Shown here piece by piece: positions 44,437 through 53,089 of a stretch of 64,000 nucleotides of DNA. Location of the stretch: positions 1 through 64,000 of the forward strand of contig JAIWWG010000082.1 of the NCBI GenBank assembly GCA_025435555.1. The letters are read 5' to 3'. The notes under the pieces were generated by a model that was not told the origin of the DNA, ran no database searches, and worked only from the letters and a program-made list of their open reading frames with translations. Numbering within the stretch: position 1 is the first letter of the stretch; every line of letters begins with the position of its first letter. The translations under genes and the position numbers were made by a program. Source of the stretch: Chytriomyces cf. hyalinus JEL632 (lineage: Eukaryota > Chytridiomycota > Chytridiomycetes > Chytridiales > Chytriomycetaceae).

Positions 44437-44629
44437 AAAGAGGATGTGTGTTGGCATGGAAAATAAAATGCTTAAACCAATTGAAGGAAGTTTATCAAAA
44501 ACATTATTGCACAGCCTGACATTGCTGGACGTGGAAAAGAGATTCAGCATAGCCACGGTTGGACAGGAAATTGTGAGACATCGGCGTTCGATAAAGCAGC
44601 AAAACCAAGGTTCATCGTCCATTTTATTT

Positions 44630-44995
44630 TATTTTTTACCATCTTCGGTCACTTTGGTGATCTGTGCTGCCTCTTTTTTCGGGAACTGCTTTTGCGCTGC
44701 TTTCTGCGCGCTGTTCTTATCATTCCCTTCGTTTCCAACTGAGAGGGGTGTGCCCTTTTGGTTGTCGGTTCAACTGCTTTCTCCACTTCAAGTGAGTGTG
44801 CAGGAAGCGAGTCGGAGACATTCTCGTCACTCGAACCGTCATCCATTGAAGCGTTGTTATCTGCAGATTCCTGCTCGTCACCGACTGGCAGGTTTCATCC
44901 TCGCTCCCAGCATCCATGACATGTTCTTCTGGCTCTTGGACTGTATCGCTGTCTTCACATGTTTTCGATGAGAATTAGCAATGTGCCTTATTGAC
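44630..44995 (-). pseudogene. Remnant of an acidic/Lys-rich coding region, frameshifted
   Basis: Read on the minus strand, three successive frames each look coding for part of the way: an acidic stretch (SDTVQEPEEHVMDAGSEDET), then NNASMDDGSSDENVSDSLPA leading to a KAVEPTTKR region, then GNDKNSAQKAAQKQFPKKEA ending in VTEDGKK and a stop at about 44630. Frame changes at about 44880 and 44750 occur without a plausible intron. It looks like the 3' end of a decayed gene. I do not recognise it. Confidence 0.35.
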
Positions 44996-45040
44996 GGCTC
45001 AAACAGAAATCACAATCGCACTTACAGTTCATAGATAGGA

Positions 45041-45440
45041 CGAGTCAAATGAAACAAGCGGACCAGCCCTTCTGTTTGCTCCGAAATCACTCTCTTCATC
45101 AGCGATTCCGAAACATCTTGATTGTGTCGCGGGGCATCTGAAAGTAGCGAGTGGTTCCAAAACGTGTCGCTGATACGGGATTGCTTGTCGGCTGATGGAG
45201 ACCTACTGCGGCGAACTGCTTGTCCGAAAACAACTTTTTTATGTGCTGTTGAGCCGTGAAAGTCCCGAATGTCGGACAATGCGCGTTTACACTGAGAATT
45301 CGCAATTCGATGATGCCGCTCATATGAAGTCCAGAGCTCATGTTGACCTTGGCAAACAATTTGGTTCCCTAAGCCTGCCTGGTCTGACCTGGCGTCTGGA
45401 CGTATACGAAAACACATCAGCGGGCACTTCAATCGTCAAC
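45041..45440 (+). repeat. Inverted-repeat copy A (about 375 bp), conserved coding-like core
   Basis: It matches 51545-51915 in opposite orientation with many substitutions. The best-conserved part on this strand reads METYCGELLVRKQLF and RAHVDLGKQFGSLSLPGLTW followed by RLDVYE. The other copy (minus strand) reads METDCGELVVR and RAHVDLGKQLGSLSLPGQTW followed by HLDEYE. Several differences fall at third codon positions, so the shared ancestor was probably coding in this frame. LSLPGLTWRLDV loosely recalls the start of a COMM domain (weak inference). In-frame stops occur in the upstream part. Confidence 0.55.
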
Positions 45441-45941
45441 ATTCTTGTTTTCTTGACTGCGCCCGGCTCCTAACCCGACACTGCTCTTGCTGATTAGAAT
45501 CACGCGTTGGCCGTACCGGAACGTATGTTCGACGACCGGTGATGTGATTGTTGCAGGCTGTGGAATTGGCGGGGTTGGTTTCAGGCCTTGGTAGCGGCGG
45601 CTGGGGTCACTTTGCAGAGCGTTTGGGATCGGGGTTGGTGGGTTGGGCCGCTTGGATTGCGGGAGTTTGGACCATGCGTGTGTGGTTGTGCGTGGAATTG
45701 TTTGATTCAAGTTCGAAAGGTGTGTGTATGTGGCTGTCCATGTGAGTTGGGAGTCAAAGAGGTGGGATCCGCGTTTGTCAATGAATTCCTGTGTGGGGAG
45801 TTTTTTGAGTAAATGGGTTGGAGGGTGGCGTTTGTGAGTGAGTACTTGTAATTTGTCCTCTTTGGCGATATCTTCTTCCAGCCAGTTTCCTTTCTGCGGT
45901 CGTCCCTTTACTGCTGTTGATGTTGTCGCGTTGCGGATCAT
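45429..45941 (-). CDS. Uncharacterised protein, possible truncated CFAP161-like
   Basis: An open frame of 170 residues begins MIRNATTSTAVKGRPQKGNW with LEEDIAKE following. After a Pro/Thr-rich middle it has EHTFRYGQRVILISKSS near the end. The pair GNW-x-E-E plus a later YG-x-x-V-x-L segment resembles the N-terminus of the flagellar inner-microtubule protein CFAP161, which would fit a zoospore genome. The spacing is more than twice as long and the rest of that family is not found downstream, where repeat copy A begins. Either it is a truncated gene or an unrelated hypothetical protein. Confidence 0.3.
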   Translation of the reverse strand: MIRNATTSTAVKGRPQKGNWLEEDIAKEDKLQVLTHKRHPPTHLLKKLPTQEFIDKRGSHLFDSQLTWTATYTHLSNLNQTIPRTTTHAWSKLPQSKRPNPPTPIPNALQSDPSRRYQGLKPTPPIPQPATITSPVVEHTFRYGQRVILISKSSVGLGAGRSQENKNVDD

Positions 45942-46070
45942 GGATGGCGAACTGTAAATCTTTGTTGAAAATCAGACACATGTTTTTTGTTATTGTGATA
46001 ATTTCAGTTGTCAGTGATTGGAGCCAAGCCAACACGTGCATCTTAAAGTATTTCCAGTTTGTGCGGTTTT

Positions 46071-46313
46071 TTAAGTTACTTTAAGGTTTTTTGAGGTTCT
46101 TTTGATTTTGAAGTGTGACAGTTGCTGCTCCATAAAATCTTCCCAGCTGTATTTAATTCCTCCTCCATTTCTAAGGAGATCAGAGAGGTGCGACAAGTTT
46201 GGCAATTTGTGGAAAAGGCCTTGTATGGAGTTGGCAACGCCAAGGAACGGTTGGAGTTCGGAGTACGAAGCTAGTTTCTTGAAAATCTGCGATGGCAGCA
46301 GTTTCTTGATGGG
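46071..46313 (-). mobile_element. Ty3/gypsy-like reverse transcriptase fragment (thumb region)
   Basis: An 81-codon minus-strand frame, stop at 46071, contains YSELQPFLGVANSIQGLFHK followed by LPNLSHLSDLL and a later W, ending SHFK plus a short tail. It aligns without gaps to the RT thumb signature of Ty3/gypsy elements (LxxFLGLxNYYRxFI..FSxIAxPLxxLL...W). The diagnostic YRRFI residues are substituted, so the fragment is old. No other part of an element or LTR is seen. The overlapping frame at 46180-46518, which starts just after the RRP7 stop, may be spurious. Confidence 0.42.
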
Positions 46314-46519
46314 CTAGCTTGACCGCTGGAGTATTCAGTTTCGTGTTGGAGGAAAGTGACGATTGCGAAATGGGCATGTAGCTTGTTTTTATTTCAGCCG
46401 TTGGGAGGACAAGGTCAATGTACTTGCACTTGTCTTGAAGAGTGTTTTTTAGAGAATACGTGGTTGATAGTGCTGTTCTCGCAAGTGTTTTATTGGGTAC
46501 GGTAACGACAGTGGCCACT

Positions 46520-47541
46520 TCAGTAAGGCTTGAATTTCCTTGATTCCTTCAATTTCTCAATCCGCTTTTTATCTTCCTCAAACTTTTTACGCAATTCGGC
46601 CAGCTCTGGGGAGAAGTAAGAGAATGCATGAGCAACGTTACTAGAACAAGAAACAAACGCCAATAGGGATGAGAAACTCACGATTCCGCTTCGATTCACG
46701 CATCTGGAACCGGTAAAAATCGACATGCTCGGCCTTCTTAAAGCGCTTTTTCCGGTTGCCTCCGGCTGACACTGGCAGTCCATTGTCACCCAGCTTTGGT
46801 TTAGGGGCACCGCCGACAAGAATGAAACCATCTTCATCAGGTTCGTTACGTCTTCGCTCCAATTCGCGAAGTCGTGAATCATGCATTTCGTCATATTGCT
46901 GCATGTACGAGTTGACCTGTGCTTCCAGGGATGCGAGGGGTGGGTGCGCGGCAATAAATCCTTGAACCCATTCTGGGGTAAATAATATGTCAACAACCGG
47001 GATGGATCCATGATCAAAAAGTCAGACAACAGAGAAACGCACTTTCCAATCCGATCGGTGCTTTGTGGACAGGCTCATCCGTTGACTCTGCATCCACTTC
47101 GTCCGACCAAACTCGCCGCCTCTTTCTCATCTCCAGGCACCGGACAATGCTCTCCGAATCGGCAAAACGAACGTGGCACAAACTTTTCCTGGTTGAACCC
47201 TGTAAAACGACATCCATTTAAACATGGCAGATTTGGTTTTTGTGTGCCCCCACCTTCGATGCTGTGCTGAACACGACTGAATCAATCGCTCCGCAACGTC
47301 TAAAGAGCCTTCGAAGATGGGCTTCGGATGCATCGGATGGCAGATTCGCCACGAACAAAGTGCGGTCCTTTTTGTCCTCGTCCTCCTCTTCTTCCGCTTC
47401 CGGCTGCTCGTCTTTGGCCTTGTTCGGGCCGCTGTCCTTCTTGAACAGCACCGTGTGGGTCACTTCGCTCTCGCCCGGTATCGTCACTGCCAGCGCAACA
47501 AACTCGCCCAGTCGGGGCAGCAGTTTTTCCTTGTCGCCCAT
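46520..47541 (-). CDS. RRP7: Ribosomal RNA-processing protein 7 (RRP7)
   Basis: Four exons on the minus strand, 47254-47541, 47043-47199, 46682-46972 and 46520-46605 (introns 54, 70 and 76 bp), give 273 residues. The N-terminal half holds an RRM (DRTLFVANLPSDASEAHLRR then CHVRFADSESIVRCL) preceded by an acidic insert. The C-terminal half is the RRP7 hallmark: QYDEMHDSRLRELERRRNEP, DEDGFILVGG, VDFYRFQMRESKRNQLAELR, then KKFEEDKKRIEKLKESRKFK and a final PY. RRP7 acts in early small-subunit ribosome assembly with the UtpC complex. It is the only clearly intact gene in the 44.6-53 kb decay zone. Confidence 0.92.
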
Positions 47542-47894
47542 TCAGATTTTATATTTTTGTCAAGGGGGAAAAAAGAAAGAAAGTCTGAATTTTGATGTTC
47601 AAATGGGCGTTACTGTTGCTGCGAAGGATCAGTTGCTCATCTTGCCGTCTGTCGCACGCATTTCTTATGTTTGTATCAAAGGCTGCCTGATGGGTTTCAC
47701 ACCATCAGAAACCTCTATTCTTGACAGCCCGAACGCGTCCCCTTCTGCACCACCTCATCCATTCCTCGTGACTCAGGCGTCCGAATCAGCATTTACTTGG
47801 GTCTCAGAGCACCAACGTGTCCGTTTTCGTCTGTGCAAGTTGCTTGCTTTTATTCCAGATGCATCCAGTTGTAATATAAAAAATCTAAAACAAA
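47542..47894. other. Spacer upstream of RRP7
   Basis: No supported gene. Homology to the CEP350-like gene stops at about 47900, exactly where the parent stop codon would be. Confidence 0.4.
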
Positions 47895-50250
47895 TTATCC
47901 AAAAAAGGCCTCCTTCACAACTCAAAATGGAAAGAGCGTCCTTGGAGATATCTCCTGACAAACCATCAGCAACCTGCGCTACCACGGTATCTCGGTCAAT
48001 GTTAATGTCGAGCCAGTTTCTCTCGTCAGCTTTCACAGAGTCCATCAGCATCTGATCCAGATTTTCCGCATGTACCTCAGTATACGCATTCCAAGCGCCG
48101 ACTTTTTTAGCCACACGTGTTGCAGTGACTTGTTTGGAAATGGGATGTGGAGGCGTCAACATGATATATGACTGTGGCGCACGGCGTGGTTCGTCAGATG
48201 CAAAACTTTCGTGATGTTCAAACACTTCCGCAAGTGCTTCGTTTATAAGATCAAGCAGAAGTCTGTGCCGAGCCCGAATCACTGGATCCATTGGAAATCC
48301 AACAAGCGCCTGCTTCAAGTCCACAGGAATCTGTGGCATGCGTTCGTACCCTTGTGGATTTTCGGGGGCTGCAAACTCACTGACGACTGCGTGGGCAAAC
48401 TGATAAACCAAATGAAGAAGACATATAATGCGCGTCTCTTTTGATCCTCGTAACCCTGTCGGCAATGGTCAAAATTGATGGTTCTGGCTCAATGAAGGAT
48501 TCATCGGCAGCTTCATAAAAGGAAGTGGCGACTTCAACAGCATCCGCAGCGGCTTCAGCGGCAATGGGAGCACCCAGTTGTTTTGCGTCTTCTTCCGACA
48601 CTTCCATGGCCGGAAGGCGCATTTCTGGCGTGGATCAATGTTGCGCTCTCAAGCTCTAATTTCAATGTCGCATCTGATCTAACTTCAGTTTGCGTGTGAA
48701 GAGTTTTTTTCGGACTCAGAATTGCGGATTCTTCCGCTGCGAATCCGTTCATCATGACCATCCAAATGAGATTTGTAATCTCGTCCGCGCGGCGGGAGTG
48801 CTCAGCATCGATATCAATCTCGAAAGTATCAGGCTGTTTCGTTTTTGAGGTAAGATTTGAGCTCGAAGATCTGGATGAGCTAAACAGGTTGCTCGTCCGA
48901 AGTGGCAATTTCAACAACGTCCGCAGAGAATTCACAGTTGGAAGATTCGGAAAGGCTGGGGCTTGCAGCTTCATCCACAAAGTCGTCCGCGTAGTCCAAG
49001 TGCTCATTGGCCACGGATGCTGCGTCAGTCTCGATAACAACAGATTTGACGTTTTGAGCTTCGGTAGATTCAGGCATGGCAATTAGCGATGATTCGAGCG
49101 GCGCCGTCAACACTCCCTCATCAATCAGCGCTGATTTAGTCGCCTCGCTGTCAGAGTTGCCTTCGAACAGGTCGTCATCGTTCTCTTCGACAAAGTCGCT
49201 GTCATTGAATGACAACAATTCCTTCACAGATGCTGGCGCTGAGGAACCGGCCAGCTCGTCTGGTGTAAATTCAGTCGTTGGCATCAAATCAAGGCTGGCA
49301 GTTTGAGCCAGGGAACGTGTGATTTGATCAATCTCAGTTGAACGGGCAGGAGTAACCAACGCCGACATTTTGGCGGAGAGAGATGCGGGAACTATAGAGA
49401 ACGTAGCCACGATTTTCTCAATATCTTCTTCAATCTTATGGATCACTGCATCGAGTTGCTAATCAATGCATAAGGTCAAGGTCAGTAAAGACGCAGCCAG
49501 TTGGCAAAAGATCCGCAACGTACCTGGATTTCTAACTTCATCGCTTCTTTCTTCAACCGTGCTTGTTCAGCTTTCGCCTTCTTGGCTTCTTTTTTTCTGA
49601 CCAAGAGGACCTTGATTTTGGCTTGGCGTGCTTCCAATTCGCGCTGCAGGTTCTTGAGTTCCTCAGCATCTTCATCTGTAAAATAATGGAGTGAGCTGAG
49701 CGAAGGAAGTGAGGCGTGAGCAAACCAACCATTTGCTTCGGATTCTGAGTCGTCATCTTCATCCATACGATGGGTAATGTTGATAACCACTTCAACAGGC
49801 ACTTCAAAGATGTCACTTTCGTGATGGTATGCTGCGCTTGTGCCATCAGCTGCAACAAGTTCCTTGGCAAAATCCACACTGTGCTTTGAGGCACCACTTC
49901 CGCTACTGGATGATTCTCCGTCAGAGTTGACATCTTTCACTGCAGACTCGATGCCGCTTGGAATGGGCTCCATCAGTTCAGGAACCGACTCGTTAAAGGC
50001 AGGGAGCTCTTCTTGTCAATAGCTTTCTGCGGCAGTTGCGGCTGGTGGAAACTTTGGACTTGACTGCGTGGACTGTAAGCCGCTCAAATAGCTCAGCGCA
50101 TCATCATCTACTACAAAGGAGCTCGCAGAAGGAAAGAGTACCTGTTTGTTGGCCCTTCTGGAAGATAGCCACAGTTGGGCCAGTTCAGGCTTTCCTTGGT
50201 CTAGATCGGTCTTGTGCTCGTCGATCCTATCTTCCTTCTGTTGAAGGCAT
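47895..50250 (-). pseudogene. Inverted, deleted and frameshifted copy of the CEP350-like gene (3' half)
   Basis: On the minus strand this matches 56450-61690 of the intact gene, shrunk from about 5.2 to 2.35 kb. Matching landmarks are LSYLSGLQSTQSSPKFPP (parent LSHMSGLQFTQSSPNVPP), ELKNLQRELEARQAKIKVLL, RRADEITNLIWMVMMNGFA and the C-terminal block FAHAVVSEFAAPENPQGYER, which is close to identical. It carries an in-frame stop near 50020, a two-base loss at about 48620 and a one-base gain at about 48400 (GGTTTATCAG against GGTTCTCAG). Most of the parent exon at 58920-60603 is deleted. The last codons diverge at SILS. It is a pseudogene, though long open stretches (47773-48465, 49482-49973) could mislead gene callers. 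Confidence 0.9.
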
Positions 50251-51544
50251 TGGGTGACGCTGCTAAAAGCGGGTCAGCGGAAACGATCTCACAAACAGGA
50301 AAAAATAAGAAACGGACGTAAATTGCGAGGGTGAAAACAGCTTAGATTCTGCGCACGAGACCGCTCATTGTGCTCGGCCCTTGAGGTTGACATACTTAAG
50401 ATAGTGGTAAGTGTTTGTTGACAGAGAGGGAAGAGTGAAACATAAAAAAAAAAGATGACAATTCCAAAACAAAAAAATTTGGGTCAACGTGTTCAAATAC
50501 CCGATGAATACTGCCGTAACGGCTTTCTGTGTCGTTCAATTTTGAACAGAGCATGTGAAGTCTGGAGTGGTGTATTTTAGTTTTTCGACAGTCACAAGAG
50601 TTGATGAAACTCGAGTGGCTGCTAATGATACCCATTTGTTCCCTTTTTGGGTTTACGATATGTTTGATAGAGATGGTGGCGTCAGAAACAAGTGCAGCAG
50701 TGGGGGTGATGTTAGTGATGTGTGGAACAATTAGAAGAGGTTGGAGCGGGCAAAAAATTGGCTATTGGTGCTTGATCGGCTACTGGTATCACTCCAGCGG
50801 TCATATTTTGGGAGGTGGGGTGGGGTGTGGGAAGATATGAAGGGAGGAAGAAGAGGGTAGACGACGCTGCGCTTACCTTCCATGATGAACTGTAGGAAGG
50901 AAAATAGAAGAGCGGTGAGATGGCAAGAGAAAGGAAGAAGATCAAGATTTGACGGTGGCAATTGATCAGAGGAAAGGTGAGCGACTAGCGAGCGCCAGGG
51001 GACGATATAATAGAGGCGGATGCAACGCGTTTTCCCGTGGTGGGAGGCGGAAGAGGGAAGAGGGAAGAGTTTTGTTGAAAGGGTTTGTTTGAAGAAATAT
51101 TTCTGTATGTCTTCTCAGCGCTCACAGAAAATAAGAACCGGCATAAAATGGAATATCCCGCACGACAATTCCTGGATACGGATGGAGGAGCATGTCCCGC
51201 AGACCTCCAGCCTGCGCGGGTGATTCATTCATGGAGTAAATATGAGGGTATTTCTGCGTGCGTGACCCTCATTCATTCGCTGCCGTGTAGACCAGGTGCG
51301 TTCACAGTATGTGCATACGAGTTCGAGTTCCCGCCGCGTCCAACCGGGCAACGAAGTGGGTTCGATCCCGAATCAAGCCACTCGGATGTTTATCTTTGGG
51401 ACGGCACGAAAACACCTTTGTAGCATAACAAATCCGAAACCAGGTACAAGAAGCCAGTACAATTCACAGCTCCTGTGTGGGCCCGCACTGTTTCTCTCTA
51501 CCGCGGGCGGATTTGGTCAGTGCATGATATCTGAGATTGAAGTA
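50251..51544. other. Gene-free stretch
   Basis: About 1.3 kb with no coding support. It holds a purine-rich GGGAAGAGGGAAGAG run at about 51051-51067, A-rich tracts near 50440-50480 and a TTCGATCC element at 51360-51367 (see rejected items). Confidence 0.4.
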
Positions 51545-51915
51545 TAGCTGATGTGCTTCGTATTCGTCCAGATGCCAGGTCTGACCAGGCAGGCTTAGAG
51601 AGCCAAGTTGTTTGCCAAGGTCAACATGCGCTCTGACCTCATGCGACGGCATCATCGAATTGCGAATTCTCAGTGTAAACGCGCTTTGTCGGACATCCGG
51701 GACTTTCACGGCTCAAGATCGCGCAAAAAAGTTGTTTCGGACAACGAGTTCACCGCAGTCGGTCTCCATTAGCCACAAGGAATCCCGAATCATGAAACAC
51801 GTTAAAGCCAACTCGCTATTGCAGATATGCCATGATATAATTCCGACAGTCCTGGATCTATGCAAGAGATTCGCAGAAAAAAAAGAGAAGGGCCAGCTTC
51901 GCTTGCTCTATTGAA
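51545..51915 (-). repeat. Inverted-repeat copy B (about 370 bp)
   Basis: Diverged copy of 45041-45440 in opposite orientation. See copy A for the shared peptide. This copy has a longer open 3' side (51464-51709, minus) but a stop and frame change between its METDCGELVVR and VKVPDVRQ parts, so it too is not intact. The pair encloses the RRP7 gene and the CEP350-like pseudogene. Confidence 0.55.
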
Positions 51916-52749
51916 CGGCCAATCTGTTAATGTGAGTGTGACTTGTGATTTCTGGGTGAGATGCCAATAAGACGCGTCCTAATTCTCATAAAAAAACATG
52001 GGAATATACTAACTCAGCGACATTATGTCCAGTTGCGAGCGAGCAGCGCACGCGTTCACATTCGTACAAGTTGGAATTTTGCTCGTTAACTACGGCATTA
52101 CGCTGTCTCAATTATCGGCTGAGTTATTGTTATCGAATGGAGTTCGTGATGGAACGTGAGCGGAGAAGCCTCTACATCCCGCAAAAAGCATCGCGCGTTC
52201 ATCCCCAGAACGAGATGGAGCTGCAATAGCTGCTGCGATTTACTATTGTCAGAAAGACCTATTATCCTCAGATACATACCATTCCATGCGACTGAAGAAA
52301 AAGTCCAACTGAACAGCTTCTCAAGGAGATAACGCCGGGCACACGCAATCATACCGCTGGTAGTCCATCGCAACAACTTAAAGGGCGCGCCCGTCAGGAT
52401 GGAGATCTCCACCTATGCCACGTCTCCAGCGCTTCCCCTTTGTCATCAACTTTGTCAGATTTGATGTTTGACTCCCCATCGCATTTTTTTTATGTTCAAC
52501 ACAATGCAGACAAGTCCGCCTCATACGCAGAAATGTGTGTATAGATTCGAAGTAAATCACATGTTGGATTTGCACATCCACGCCAACGATGGTGAGTTCC
52601 TCTGTCAGCAATTTGTTTTTATATGTATATGTATTTACTGACTTGAACGAGCAGTTTTTATCAACACCATTGACAAGCAGGCGTGCAGTTCGGCCTGGAC
52701 AAGCATATTGATTGTAGTCAAATGAGGCCATCGTCGGAGCCAAGCCAAG
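51916..52749. other. No recognised gene
   Basis: Two minus-strand frames (52098-52412, and 52378-52833, which overlaps the next feature) show no domain or splice support. Confidence 0.35.
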
Positions 52750-53050
52750 ATTTGCATCGGTAAGCGTTGCTTCCACCTGCGAGCAAGATGCAAGGATTGA
52801 GTCTGTCAAAAACACACACGAGACTTTGTCCACGATATTGCTCCTCGTCGTCCATTGGAGACCCGACTGTCCTCTTGGGGTTCATTTTCACCGTCACACC
52901 CTCTTCTGCGGCAGTACTTTTTTTTTGAAGAAGCCGAACTCGTGTGCAAGGCACTGTCTCGGAGATTTGAAGTCTGCGCGAGCAAGGAGGCAGTCTCGGG
53001 TTGAACAGTTCAATGTTGGCCTTGAAACGCCGTTTTCGAGCTTTGACTGA
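52750..53050 (-). pseudogene. Degenerate 5' copy of the ROK1/DDX52 gene, intron end included
   Basis: The minus strand of 53045-52960 matches the parent from about 61840 (CGGCGTTTCAAGGCC shared, then ATTGAACTGTTCAACCCGAG against ATTCAGCTGTTCGAACCCGA). 52910-52890 matches CCGCCGCAGAAGAGGG. 52870-52755 matches from the end of parent exon 1 through its 68-bp intron to TTGCTCGCAGGTGGAAGCA. The acidic-tract part of exon 1 is deleted, and stops and frame changes abound. Because the intron is present, the copy arose from DNA, not from mRNA. Its 5' end lies only about 40 bp from the start of the CEP350-like gene. Confidence 0.8.
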
Positions 53051-53089
53051 ACAGTCCAGTTCTTAATAAAAAATAACACGTTCAAGAAA

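Noticed and set aside
46180-46518. 112-codon minus-strand frame starting just after the RRP7 stop
   Set aside because: It overlaps the RT-like fragment in another frame, has no recognisable domain and no clear promoter; probably chance.
47773-48465. 230-codon minus-strand frame as a separate DUF4378-like gene
   Set aside because: It is the best-preserved block of the inverted CEP350-like pseudogene, bounded by a one-base insertion at about 48400, and has lost the parent stop.
51355-51372. tRNA-like T-loop (GGGTTCGATCCC)
   Set aside because: The neighbouring bases do not form acceptor, D or anticodon arms of a tRNA, and no CCA-side stem pairs with an upstream partner.
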